Source: Bacillota bacterium
GTDB lineage: Bacteria; Bacillota; Clostridia; Lachnospirales; Lachnospiraceae
Direction of reading: 5' to 3'
DNA length: 64,000 nucleotides
Assembly (NCBI GenBank): GCA_023408815.1
Contig: JAEYJO010000047.1
Location: forward strand, 124,001-188,000
The position numbers and the translations under genes are program-made. This document shows positions 8,048 through 16,515 of this stretch, piece after piece. The notes under the pieces are model-generated. The model was given only the letters and a program-made list of their open reading frames with translations. It was not told the DNA's origin and made no database searches. Each line of letters begins with the position of its first letter. Position 1 is the first letter of the stretch.

Positions 8048-9424
8048 TCACTTTAAAAACAGCCGTATCGCTTTATCTTTCGTATCGGAGTACGGATGGT
8101 AGCGAAACGGTACGTCCGGATGATAACCACTTTTCAACACACTTTTACTATGGCTGAAGGTTTCAAATCCCACCTTTCCATGATAGCTTCCCATACCGCT
8201 TCCTCCCACTCCGCCGAACGGAAGATGGGAGGAAGCCAGATGCACCAATGTATCATTGATACATCCACCCCCGAAAGAAAACGTTCCAAGCGCCCATTGC
8301 TCCATATCCTTATCTTCAGTAAAAAGATAAAATGCCAGAGGCTTTTCAAAGGATAACACAAGTTCCTTTATTTCATCCCTCGTTTCAAATGTGAGTACCG
8401 GCAGTATCGGACCGAATATTTCTTCCTTCATAACAGCGCTGTCCAGCGTCACCCCATCCAATAAAATGGGAGCAATTTGCCTCGTCTCCGCATTATAGGT
8501 TCCTCCTGTTATTATTTTTTCTCCTTCTGTCAAATGCAGCAGGCGTTCAAAATGCTTTTGATTGATTATTTTCGGATAATCAGAGTTTTCGAGAGGCTCC
8601 TCTCCAAGCATCCTTCTCCATTCGGCGCATATACCTTTTAACAGTTCTTCCTTTACATCCTTATGAACCAAGAGGTAATCAGGAGCCACACAGGTCTGTC
8701 CTGCATTCAGTATCTTTCCAAAAGCGATTCTTTTTGCCGCCGTCTCCACATTCGCCGTCTTGTCTACGATGCAAGGGCTTTTTCCTCCCAGTTCCAAAGT
8801 GACCGGAGTCAGATGCTTCGCCGCTTTCTCCAAAACCATCCTTCCAACCGTCACTCCTCCGGTAAAGAAAATGTAATCGAACCGCTGCTCTAAAAGCTCT
8901 GCGTTTTCCTCTCTTCCTCCCTCCACTACGGCTACGAATTTTTCCGGGTATATGGCCTTCAGCATTTTTTTCAAGGCTGACGAAACCGCCGGAGCATAGG
9001 CAGAGGGCTTTAACACTACGCAGTTCCCCGCCGCTATCGCATCGATAAGGGGCTCCAGGCAAAGGAGAACGGGGTAGTTCCACGGCGCCATGATGAGCGC
9101 AATACCGTAAGGCTCCTGCAGGATAAAGCTGTCTGCAGGAAACTGCGCAATAGGAGTCGGAACCTTTTTGGGCCCCATCCACCGGTGAAGATGCTTTTTT
9201 ACATAGGAAAGCTCCGATTTTGTCAATCCTATTTCCGCCATATAGCTTTCCGAAGGAGATTTGTTCAAATCTGCCTTCAGCGCCAGTTTCAGCTCTTCTT
9301 CGTATTCCTGGAGCGCTTTCTCAAGTCTTTCAAGCGCCCTTATACGAAATCTGTATTGCTTCGTCACTCCGGTTTCGTAAAACGTTCTCTGCATTTTCAT
9401 TATCTGCGTAATATCTCTGTTCAT
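8048..9424 (-). CDS. NAD(P)-dependent aldehyde dehydrogenase, class-3-like
   Basis: A 458-residue aldehyde dehydrogenase of the short class-3 type, oxidising aldehydes to acids with NAD(P). Visible hallmarks are APWNYP (Asn116), KPSAYAP (Lys139), FFTGG (187-190), LELGGKSP with general base Glu211, and the catalytic Cys245 in NAGQTCVAPDY. The length matches the YwdH/ALDH3 branch, which lacks the extra oligomerisation tail and often acts on fatty or aromatic aldehydes. A hydrophobic, basic C-terminus is present. It lies downstream of the DUF2804 gene on the same strand, about 80 bases away and across a small hairpin, so the two may be cotranscribed. The natural substrate is not evident. Confidence 0.92.
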   Translation of the reverse strand: MNRDITQIMKMQRTFYETGVTKQYRFRIRALERLEKALQEYEEELKLALKADLNKSPSESYMAEIGLTKSELSYVKKHLHRWMGPKKVPTPIAQFPADSFILQEPYGIALIMAPWNYPVLLCLEPLIDAIAAGNCVVLKPSAYAPAVSSALKKMLKAIYPEKFVAVVEGGREENAELLEQRFDYIFFTGGVTVGRMVLEKAAKHLTPVTLELGGKSPCIVDKTANVETAAKRIAFGKILNAGQTCVAPDYLLVHKDVKEELLKGICAEWRRMLGEEPLENSDYPKIINQKHFERLLHLTEGEKIITGGTYNAETRQIAPILLDGVTLDSAVMKEEIFGPILPVLTFETRDEIKELVLSFEKPLAFYLFTEDKDMEQWALGTFSFGGGCINDTLVHLASSHLPFGGVGGSGMGSYHGKVGFETFSHSKSVLKSGYHPDVPFRYHPYSDTKDKAIRLFLK

Positions 9425-9460
9425 TTCTATACCATGCTCCTCTCAATTTTCCTCGTTCAG

Positions 9461-9486
9461 ATGTTCGCGAAACTCGTCACGAACAT
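9461..9486. repeat. Intergenic inverted repeat
   Basis: ATGTTCG (9461-9467) and CGAACAT (9480-9486) form a 7-base stem, next to a CATACTAGTATG palindrome (9484-9495). It lies between the DUF2804 and aldehyde dehydrogenase genes and lacks a T-run, so it is more likely an operator or processing hairpin than a terminator. Confidence 0.4.
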
Positions 9487-9502
9487 ACTAGTATGTAATG
9501 AC

Positions 9503-10531
9503 TTAATATCTGTTATGAACCTTTTCCGCAAAGCACATCATATCCTTCACGGTAAGTACCGTACCATCATCTAACACTGCTCTTCCCGACATGCGCCCGA
9601 ATACCTGATGCTGGTCGGAGGCGATAATGAGCGCATTCAGCTTGGCTGCCCTATCGATGACCGGCACGAAATCCATCTCGAACCTGCCGTCACTTGAAGT
9701 GAATTTCCACGGCTTCAGATAATCGTCCTGCGGAATATGAAAGGTAACATCCTCCAGCTTGTGCGCTTTATAATCGTAAAATATAACATTTTCAGAAGCC
9801 GAACCAGTATCTCCAAAGCCGTAGCCTATATTGAAGCCGAAAGCATGCCCCTCCAAATTGCAGTTCCCGCTTCCCCAAAACCATACATTATTGTAAGTCC
9901 ATACGCCCCGTCCCCAATCCAGCGTACCGAAGTCGGTGTCCGGATGAAATTCATATCTTTCACCGCCTGATTCCATCCATCCCTCGGCACGCATGCAGTT
10001 GATTTTCTGGTTATAATAAAAGGCCTTCTTCTTTCCCTTCCACGGAGTAGCTATTGCTATCGTATCCATATCCGGCTGTTCTAATTCAATATGACACGCG
10101 AAATCTTTCCCTTCATGAAAATTATGAAAGAGGCAGTCTATGACCCTCTTTTCCCCTTCCAGACAAAAAGATATCCTAAGGCGTTTGTCCTCATACCGTA
10201 CATCTCCCTCACGGGAGCTTGCCGGCATATGCAGTCTTCCCATTGGAAGAACGTTTAAAATGGTCTCCGTATGCTCCCACTTCTTCTTAAAGTCCAGCAA
10301 GGAGACGGACTGCAGCCCGATATAGCCGTCATCGGATACGGTAAAGGCAGCACCATAGTCTTCGTTCATCACCAGATAATAGTCCCATTCTTTTATGCGG
10401 AACTTCGGGGCCTTTATATCCTCGCGGCGGTAGGTCTGGATCTGCTGTCTGGACCAGCCTCTTTCCGCTATGGAGCCGTCGGCGCCAAGAAGTTTCTGAG
10501 CCGCTGTAACTTCATGGTTTCTTGCGTTCAT
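9503..10531 (-). CDS. DUF2804 family protein
   Basis: A 342-residue soluble protein of the DUF2804 family, rich in aromatic residues and predicted beta strands. Characteristic segments are KEWDYYLVMNEDYG near residue 47, YNQKINCMRAEG near 173, and the central GTLDWGRGVWTYNNVWFWGS, with GHAFGFNIGYGFGD shortly after. These proteins resemble lipocalin-like or sugar-binding beta folds, but no reaction is established. There is no signal peptide, so it is cytoplasmic. It is the probable first gene of a two-gene unit with the aldehyde dehydrogenase, which weakly suggests a shared metabolic role. Confidence 0.82.
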   Translation of the reverse strand: MNARNHEVTAAQKLLGADGSIAERGWSRQQIQTYRREDIKAPKFRIKEWDYYLVMNEDYGAAFTVSDDGYIGLQSVSLLDFKKKWEHTETILNVLPMGRLHMPASSREGDVRYEDKRLRISFCLEGEKRVIDCLFHNFHEGKDFACHIELEQPDMDTIAIATPWKGKKKAFYYNQKINCMRAEGWMESGGERYEFHPDTDFGTLDWGRGVWTYNNVWFWGSGNCNLEGHAFGFNIGYGFGDTGSASENVIFYDYKAHKLEDVTFHIPQDDYLKPWKFTSSDGRFEMDFVPVIDRAAKLNALIIASDQHQVFGRMSGRAVLDDGTVLTVKDMMCFAEKVHNRY

Positions 10532-10590
10532 GACATCCCCCCTTTTTGTATTATTATACCAGTTTCTATATCAAGTATATAGATATAATA

Positions 10591-10627
10591 TTGCACAATA
10601 AACAAAAATCACTACAATTTTGTGCAA
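10591..10627. repeat. Inverted repeat in the divergent promoter region
   Basis: TTGCACAA (10591-10598) and TTGTGCAA (10620-10627) are perfect complements 21 bases apart. They lie in the AT-rich gap between the DUF2804 gene and the sigma factor gene, a good place for a regulator site. No regulator is identified. Confidence 0.45.
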
Positions 10628-10738
10628 ATATCAAAATTAAAAACAATAAATATATGCAAAATGAACCATATAAGGTTAAATATCATCAAAAGGTTGTAAA
10701 GATAAGGAGTTTCAACTTCTATCAAAAATGAAGGACAT

Positions 10739-10820
10739 GAGGCTGTAAGCTTTGAGCTTGCGCGGAGCAACCTCTTTTGGAGGAGCGGGTTTAAGTCTCC
10801 GGACTTTGAAAGGAGCTAGG
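10739..10820 (+). promoter_or_regulatory. Structured leader before the sigma factor gene
   Basis: Several short stems can form: CCTC with GAGG around TTTTG, AAGTC with GACTT closing a TCCG tetraloop (10793-10806), and CTCC pairing with the GGAG of the ribosome site at 10811-10815. The last pairing could hide the ribosome site. It matches no riboswitch class that I know; the folding is a hand estimate. Confidence 0.3.
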
Positions 10821-10828
10821 TTATAAGA

Positions 10829-11302
10829 ATGGATAAGAAAGAATTTTCTAAGAGGGTGATGGAAGCGGAGCGAAGCTTATATCATGTATCAAAGGTGTTG
10901 CTCTTTCATGAAGCAGATTGCGAGGATGTCGTTCAGAACGCAATTTTAAAGGCTTACCTGAAACGCGATTCCTTGAGGGAGGTGAAATTTTTCAAGACAT
11001 GGCTGACCCGGATTTTAATCAATGAATGTTACCAGTTTTTGCGCACAAAAAAGCAGGAGGTATCTTACGACGATTATATGGCGCAGGAACCTGCCGAGGA
11101 GAAGGATTATACCGAGCTTTACGATGCAATTCGAAAGTTGGATAAGAAGCATAAGCTTCCTATCGTTTTATATTACATTGAAGGCTATTCCGTGGAGGAA
11201 ATTGCCGGAACGTTAAAGATACCTTCCGGCACTGTGAAAAGCAGGCTTTCAAAGGGACGTAAATTGCTTAAGGACTTATTAGAAAGCGAGGAAATATTAT
11301 GA
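10829..11302 (+). CDS. ECF-type RNA polymerase sigma factor
   Basis: A 157-residue sigma-70 family protein of the extracytoplasmic-function type. Region 2 is seen in CEDVVQNAILKAYLKRD and FKTWLTRILINECYQFLR. Region 4 is a helix-turn-helix in YSVEEIAGTLKIPSGTVKSRLSKGR. It has no region 1 or 3. The ribosome site AAAGGAG is somewhat far (about 14 bases) from the ATG. The stop codon overlaps the next start as ATGA, so it is translationally coupled to the DUF4179 protein, which is probably its membrane-bound anti-sigma partner. Targets are unknown; such pairs usually answer envelope stress. Confidence 0.92.
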   Translation: MDKKEFSKRVMEAERSLYHVSKVLLFHEADCEDVVQNAILKAYLKRDSLREVKFFKTWLTRILINECYQFLRTKKQEVSYDDYMAQEPAEEKDYTELYDAIRKLDKKHKLPIVLYYIEGYSVEEIAGTLKIPSGTVKSRLSKGRKLLKDLLESEEIL

Positions 11303-12321
11303 GTAAAAGATATGATTGGGAAAACGCACTGCCGGAAGTGCCCATACAGTTTCACAGCAAGGTATGCAAGGCGCTGGACTCCCTTCCGCAGGAAAAGGAA
11401 ATTTACAGATTATCTAGAAAAAAATATATAATATTCGTTGCCGCTGCGGTCATGCTCTTCAGTTCCCTTACGGTATTCGCCGCTTTAAAATGGAACCAGC
11501 GGGCGGTTGAAAGATTCGGCGCAGATGAGAAACTCCAACAAAGCTTGTCAGAAAGCGGATATTCCAATCAGAAAGTACAGTCCGTCACGGACAACGGGAT
11601 AATGATTACCTTGGAGCAGACCATTCAAGATGAAAACTTGATTTATATTTTATTCCGGGTTACCGCCGAGCAGAGAGAGATTACAGAAAACAGTGCTATG
11701 GACTATGAACTAAGCTCTTCTAACGGAATGGATGCCTATGTGAGCATTTCCTCAGGATTTTCAGACTCATTTCAGCAGCCTGAAACGAGTAGAAGCAGAG
11801 AGTATGAAATATGGATACAAAAAAATACGGATTACGACTTTAATGGCGCCAGCTTATCCTGCAACTTTTCAGCCCTTCAGGAATATGAAGAAAAAACAGG
11901 ATCGGAAAAGGATCTGGCAACAGGAGAATGGAACTTCTCCATCGATTTGTCTGCCAACGACTCCGTTTCCTACGACATAAATCGCACGATAACACTGGCT
12001 GGCTGTAACGTGAAGGTCCACGGCTTTCGATTATCTCCGCTTTCCTATTCCATTTACTGCGATAAAGAGGATGTGCAGGCATTGCAGAAAGCTAATGGCA
12101 TTAATTTCAATGAGTTGGATATTACCTACCCTCTTATTATAACCGGTATACAATATACGGATGGCACCGTCCTACCACAGGAAGTTATTTTAATGAGCGA
12201 GGGATTTCAGGAGGATAACGAGGAATATACCGCAGTAGGAAGGTTCGGAGATGCCTTGGATATGAGCCGGATACAATCTATTATTCTGGGAGACTCCAAA
12301 GAAACAATACCTATTAAATAG
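11299..12321 (+). CDS. DUF4179 membrane protein, probable anti-sigma factor
   Basis: A 340-residue protein with a short cytoplasmic N-terminus (about 45 residues, with YDWENALPEVP near its start), one membrane segment (KYIIFVAAAVMLFSSLTVFA, about 43-62), and a large extracytoplasmic domain of the DUF4179 type. The topology and the ATGA overlap with the sigma factor gene are typical of an ECF sigma/anti-sigma pair: the N-terminus would hold the sigma factor at the membrane and the outer domain would sense the signal. No zinc-binding anti-sigma motif is present, which is normal for this group. The role is inferred from context and family. Confidence 0.82.
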   Translation: MSKRYDWENALPEVPIQFHSKVCKALDSLPQEKEIYRLSRKKYIIFVAAAVMLFSSLTVFAALKWNQRAVERFGADEKLQQSLSESGYSNQKVQSVTDNGIMITLEQTIQDENLIYILFRVTAEQREITENSAMDYELSSSNGMDAYVSISSGFSDSFQQPETSRSREYEIWIQKNTDYDFNGASLSCNFSALQEYEEKTGSEKDLATGEWNFSIDLSANDSVSYDINRTITLAGCNVKVHGFRLSPLSYSIYCDKEDVQALQKANGINFNELDITYPLIITGIQYTDGTVLPQEVILMSEGFQEDNEEYTAVGRFGDALDMSRIQSIILGDSKETIPIK

Positions 12322-12349
12322 TGAGCCTACTCGCGCAATCAAACAATTG

Positions 12350-12388
12350 GGTTAAGCAATTCGGTACGGGATTGCTTAACCTTTTATT
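12350..12388. terminator. Terminator between convergent genes
   Basis: An 11-base perfect stem (GGTTAAGCAAT at 12350-12360, ATTGCTTAACC at 12371-12381) with a 10-base loop is followed on the plus strand by TTTTATT. It ends the sigma/DUF4179 unit and touches the stop codon of the convergent dehydratase gene, so it may serve both strands. Confidence 0.85.
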
Positions 12389-14108
12389 ACTCCATATATC
12401 CGCCCTTCATAGGTGATACGGCTTTTTCTTTAAATAACTCGAGTACTTTGGAGTCCGACTTCTTCGCCCTCTGCGTCCATGTTCTCCTTCTGTTTTCAAG
12501 AACCCTTTTTATTTCCTCTTCCTTCATCTCCACTCCGTCTATTCCTATTATTTCCAACCTTCTGGCCGGAATATCAACCAGTATGACGTCATTCTCCTCC
12601 ACCAATGCGATCGGGCCTCCCTGCGCGGCCTCAGGAGAAACGTGTCCGATCGCAGGTCCCTTGGAGGCGCCGGAAAATCTTCCGTCCGTAATAAGTGCAA
12701 TGGTCTTTCCCAGCTTTTCATCGGAGGCTATCGCTTCCGTCGTGTAGAACATCTCCGGCATGCCGCTGCCTTTCGGCCCTTCGTAGCGGATAATTACAGC
12801 ATCTCCCGGTACTATCCTGCGGGCGAGCACCGCTTCTATTGCCTCTTCTTCACTATCGAAGGGTCTTGCCCGAAGCACGGCATGGAACATTTCCTCAGGT
12901 ACTGCAGAATGTTTTACTACTGCACCGTCAGGGGCCAGATTTCCCTTTAAGACCGCTATGGTACCGTCTGTTCCTATGGGCGTGATGAATTCTCTTATGA
13001 TGTCCGTTCTCTTTCTCCCCACCTTGCGAAGATGCTCCTCACATTTGTCATAGAAACCATTTTGCTTTAGCTCCTCCAGATTCTCTCCCAGCGTTTTTCC
13101 TGTTACTGTCATCACATCCAAATGAAGCCTGTCCTTGATTTCCTCCATTATCCTCGGTACGCCGCCGGCATAATAAAAATACTGAGCCGGCCATTGCCCT
13201 GAGGGACGGATATCTAACAAATAGTGTGCTCCCCGGTGCAATCTGTCGAATAGGTCCGCATCCATTTCATAGCCGAATTCATGAGCGATAGCCGGAATAT
13301 GCAACAGCGAATTGCTGGAGCCAGATATTGCGGCATGAACCATTATTGCGTTTTCAAAGGACTTCATCGTCACGATGTCCGAAGCCTTTCTTCCCTTTTT
13401 TGCTATTTCTACCGCCTGAATTCCCGCTTTATAGGACATTTTCTTAAGATCTGCATCGGTTGCAGGCATGAGAGCGCTTCCCGGAAGCATGAGCCCTAAC
13501 GCTTCCGCCATGACCTGCATGGTAGAGGCCGTTCCCATGAAGGAGCAGGCGCCGCAGGAGGGACAGGCGTGCTGCTTATAGTAGGTAAGCTCCTCCTCGG
13601 ATATTTCTCCTCTTTTATACATGGCGCTGTAGGCACCGATCTGTTCCAGCGTAAGCAGCCCCGGTCCGGCATCCATGACACCTCCGGTGACCACTATGGC
13701 GGGAATGTTTATTCTACCTATCGCCATAAGGTGTGCAGGCACGGCTTTATCACAGCTGGCAATGAATACGCCTGCGTCGAAGACCGTGGCTCTGGCATGG
13801 ACTTCAATCAGATTGGCGATGGCGTCTCTGGAAGGCAGGGAATAATTCATGCCGTCATGTCCCTGCGCCATACCGTCACAGATGTCGGTGGCGAAATACC
13901 TCGCGGCCTTTCCGCCGGTCTCATTCACACCCTTTCTCGCTTCTTCCACGAGGCCGAACAGGTGAGCACTTCCGGGATGACTATCCCCGAAGGTGCTTTC
14001 TATCAAAATCTGAGGCTTTTCCAAATCCTCCGCAGTCCATCCCATTCCCATTCGAAGCGGATCCATTTCAGGAGCAGTTTTCCTGATTTTCTGACTTTCG
14101 TATTCCAT
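12387..14108 (-). CDS. IlvD/Edd-family dehydratase, possibly sugar-acid specific
   Basis: An iron-sulfur dehydratase removing water from dihydroxy or sugar acids to give 2-keto acids. Numbering from the upstream ATG at 14144, SCDK holds Cys131 and the catalytic Lys133, and CPSCGAC holds Cys194, Cys197 and Cys200. TDGRFSGASKG is conserved near the C-terminus. The first cluster cysteine of dihydroxy-acid dehydratase (in the PCN motif) is absent; the region reads TFGDSHPGSAHL. That is unlike true IlvD, and with GH31 enzymes upstream an aldonate or other sugar acid is a more likely substrate. The start at 14108 follows a TAAGGAAGG site; an alternative ATG at 14144 overlaps the preceding stop codon. 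It is the last gene of the xyloside operon. Confidence 0.85.
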   Translation of the reverse strand: MEYESQKIRKTAPEMDPLRMGMGWTAEDLEKPQILIESTFGDSHPGSAHLFGLVEEARKGVNETGGKAARYFATDICDGMAQGHDGMNYSLPSRDAIANLIEVHARATVFDAGVFIASCDKAVPAHLMAIGRINIPAIVVTGGVMDAGPGLLTLEQIGAYSAMYKRGEISEEELTYYKQHACPSCGACSFMGTASTMQVMAEALGLMLPGSALMPATDADLKKMSYKAGIQAVEIAKKGRKASDIVTMKSFENAIMVHAAISGSSNSLLHIPAIAHEFGYEMDADLFDRLHRGAHYLLDIRPSGQWPAQYFYYAGGVPRIMEEIKDRLHLDVMTVTGKTLGENLEELKQNGFYDKCEEHLRKVGRKRTDIIREFITPIGTDGTIAVLKGNLAPDGAVVKHSAVPEEMFHAVLRARPFDSEEEAIEAVLARRIVPGDAVIIRYEGPKGSGMPEMFYTTEAIASDEKLGKTIALITDGRFSGASKGPAIGHVSPEAAQGGPIALVEENDVILVDIPARRLEIIGIDGVEMKEEEIKRVLENRRRTWTQRAKKSDSKVLELFKEKAVSPMKGGYME

Positions 14109-14143
14109 ATCTGAAACGCCTTCCTTATATGATTTTTTTCTCA

Positions 14144-16438
14144 TTATAGCACAATTTCCGCCCGATTTTCTGTTATTGTCACTTTTGCTTCCGGATGGCC
14201 TTCCGCTTCCACAAAGAAGCGCTTTCTTCCCTCGGATTGTAATGTATAAAGAACATCTAAGAAAATTTTTCCATTTTTCGCCGAAACGGAAACCTTCATT
14301 GTTTCCTTGCCGTCAATATCCGGTACCATTGTATGAATCTTGGCTTCGTCCTGAATCTGGAACAGCTTTAATGTGGTGCCATCCGTATAATCGTAATCCG
14401 GCCTTTCCTTATTATTTCCCACCGCCAGAACGGTGTTTTGCCTTACCATTAACGGAAGGTGGAAATAGTCGAAGATTTCCTTATACCATTTACCTCCTTC
14501 TTTCACATCTCCGGTAAGATAATTCGTCCACTTTCCTTCCGGCAGATAGTAAGAAACTTCTCCGGTTTCCTTGAAAACAGGCGCTACCAGCAAGGAATCT
14601 CCCAGCATATACTGCTTGTCCAAGGTCTCGCACGTTAAATCCTCCGGGAATTCCAGGAACATAGGGCGCATGATAGGAATTCCTTCTTTATGCGCTTTTA
14701 CCGCCTGCGCATAGATATAAGGCATGAGGGAACATTTCAGCTTCACAAACTTTCTTAAGATATCGCACGCTTCCTCATCGAACAGCCACGGCACCCGATA
14801 GGAAGCAGATCCATGCAGCCTGCTGTGGGAACTTAACAGCCCGAAGGCACACCAACGTTTATACACATCGGCGGAAGCCGTTTGTTCAAAGCCTCCTATG
14901 TCATGACTCCAAAAGCCATAGCCTCCAAGAGCCAGGGACAGTCCGCCTCTTAGATCCTCCGCCATAGAGAGGTAAGTAGCCGTACAGTCGCCGCCCCAGT
15001 GGACGGGATATTTCTGTCCTCCTGCTGCCGTAGATCTTGCAAAGACAAGAGCCTTGTCCTTTCCGAGCTTTCTTTCTAATAGTTCGAACACCACTTTATT
15101 ATAAAGGTAGGTATAATAATTGTGCATTTTCACCGTATCGGAGCCATCGAAATACTGAACTCCGGTCACCGGAATCCTTTCTCCGAAATCCGTCTTGAAG
15201 CAATCCACCCCCATATCGATAAGTCTCTCCAGCTTATCCTCATACCACTTGCAGGCCTGCGGATTTGTGAAGTCCACCAGCGCCATTCCTGCCTGCCATC
15301 TGTCGCACTGCCATACCGATCCGTCAGTATTCTTAACGAAGTATCCATGCTCCATCCCCTCGTCAAATAGCGCCGATTTCTGCCCGATATAGCTGTTAAT
15401 CCATACGCAGATATGAAGTCCTCTTTCTTTATAACGCCTCAGCATTCCTTCCGGATCCGGGAAGGTGTCTTTGTCCCACTCAAAATTACACCATTCATAA
15501 CCCTTCATCCAAAAGCAGTCGAAATGGAAGGTGTGAAGAGGAATATCTCTGTCAGCCATGCCCTGAATAAAGCTCGTTGTTGTTTTCTCGTCATAGTTTG
15601 TGGTAAAAGATGTGGTCAGCCACAGCCCAAAAGACCAAGAAGGCGGAAGCGCCGGTTTTCCCATGAGCTCCGTATATAACTGCACAGTTCCTTTTGGCGT
15701 ACGGCCGTTTAAAATATAATATTCCAGCTGTTCGGTCCGCACGCTGAACTGTACTCTTTCTACCTTTTCACTGCCTACTTCAAAATGAACATCTCCGGCA
15801 TGTCCTACGAATACTCCGTAACCTTTATTTGTAATATAAAAGGGAATATTTTTGTATGTCTGTTCAGAAGCCGTTCCTCCGTCTTCATTCCAGATTTCTA
15901 CAACCTGCCCATTTTTTATAAAAGGCGTATAGCGCTCTCCCATGCCGTATACGTATTCACCCACGTCCAAAAGGAGCTGCTCCGCCATGTAATTTTGCTT
16001 TGTTTCTTTATTCTTCATGTAAGCGAGGTTACGGTAACTGCTCTCGGTAAGAAGTCTGTTTCCATCTTTGAATTCCACCTTCCATGCGTTTGCAGTTTTA
16101 TAAATAACAGCACTGGTTTTTCCCGAAGTATATGTGATTTTTTCTTCCGTCTCGGAAATGGAAATAAAATCGCCGCTTTGCTCATTTACTTCGTAAGCAG
16201 GGCCCTTATTTAAGGCACCTTTGAAGTGTACCGCAGAAACTTTGATCACATCTTCCATAGGGCTGGAAAAGGTTACCGTAAGCATCGGCTGATTCAGCGT
16301 ATCGCCCCGATCCCCCATATGCCTGGTTGCCGCATATACGGTCAGTTTATTGTCTTTTACCTCGCAGTCATAATATTCAACGGCATAAACAGGATCTATT
16401 TCTTCCCTGATACGCCAATACCCATTTGTAAATTTCAT
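14144..16438 (-). CDS. yicI: Alpha-xylosidase, glycoside hydrolase family 31
   Basis: An intracellular retaining alpha-xylosidase, releasing xylose from alpha-1,6-linked ends such as isoprimeverose from xyloglucan. The protein follows Escherichia coli YicI closely over its whole length, including WLTTSFTTNYDE, FHFDCFWMK and LSSHSRLHGS. The catalytic nucleophile is Asp417 in CFKTDFGERIP and the acid/base is Asp484 in VHWGGDCTATY, one and two positions from those of YicI. The start is set at MKFTNGYW because that matches the family N-terminus; the frame is open 36 bases further up to a TTG. It has no signal peptide. It lies in the same unit as an oxidoreductase, a second GH31 enzyme and a sugar importer. 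Confidence 0.94.
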   Translation of the reverse strand: MKFTNGYWRIREEIDPVYAVEYYDCEVKDNKLTVYAATRHMGDRGDTLNQPMLTVTFSSPMEDVIKVSAVHFKGALNKGPAYEVNEQSGDFISISETEEKITYTSGKTSAVIYKTANAWKVEFKDGNRLLTESSYRNLAYMKNKETKQNYMAEQLLLDVGEYVYGMGERYTPFIKNGQVVEIWNEDGGTASEQTYKNIPFYITNKGYGVFVGHAGDVHFEVGSEKVERVQFSVRTEQLEYYILNGRTPKGTVQLYTELMGKPALPPSWSFGLWLTTSFTTNYDEKTTTSFIQGMADRDIPLHTFHFDCFWMKGYEWCNFEWDKDTFPDPEGMLRRYKERGLHICVWINSYIGQKSALFDEGMEHGYFVKNTDGSVWQCDRWQAGMALVDFTNPQACKWYEDKLERLIDMGVDCFKTDFGERIPVTGVQYFDGSDTVKMHNYYTYLYNKVVFELLERKLGKDKALVFARSTAAGGQKYPVHWGGDCTATYLSMAEDLRGGLSLALGGYGFWSHDIGGFEQTASADVYKRWCAFGLLSSHSRLHGSASYRVPWLFDEEACDILRKFVKLKCSLMPYIYAQAVKAHKEGIPIMRPMFLEFPEDLTCETLDKQYMLGDSLLVAPVFKETGEVSYYLPEGKWTNYLTGDVKEGGKWYKEIFDYFHLPLMVRQNTVLAVGNNKERPDYDYTDGTTLKLFQIQDEAKIHTMVPDIDGKETMKVSVSAKNGKIFLDVLYTLQSEGRKRFFVEAEGHPEAKVTITENRAEIVL

Positions 16439-16472
16439 AATTATTCCCATCTGCGCGTTACAATGCGCACTC

Positions 16473-16487
16473 AAATCAACAGTTGAA
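16473..16487. repeat. 15-base repeat, copy 1 (TTCAACTGTTGATTT on minus strand)
   Basis: A 15-base sequence identical to the one at 17586-17600. It contains the palindrome TCAAC-A-GTTGA. Both copies sit in gaps of the xyloside operon, 35-50 bases upstream of a start codon. This suggests an internal operator or an RNA element. Confidence 0.65.
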
Positions 16488-16515
16488 TACGATTTTTATT
16501 CAACATTTTCTCCTA

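Noticed and set aside
8679..9182. Overlapping 167-codon frame inside the aldehyde dehydrogenase gene
   Set aside because: It lies within a clear aldehyde dehydrogenase in another frame; the residues are low in hydrophobic pattern and rich in Arg/Gly/Ser, as in shadow frames.
10739..10820. Known riboswitch before the sigma factor gene
   Set aside because: Stems are short and no conserved core of a known class was recognised.
12387..14108. Simple call as branched-chain dihydroxy-acid dehydratase IlvD
   Set aside because: The first cluster cysteine motif is missing and no other ilv or leu gene is nearby, while sugar genes are.
13569..14114. Plus-strand 181-codon frame over the dehydratase gene
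   Set aside because: Entirely antisense to a conserved enzyme, with no ribosome site and no recognisable domain.
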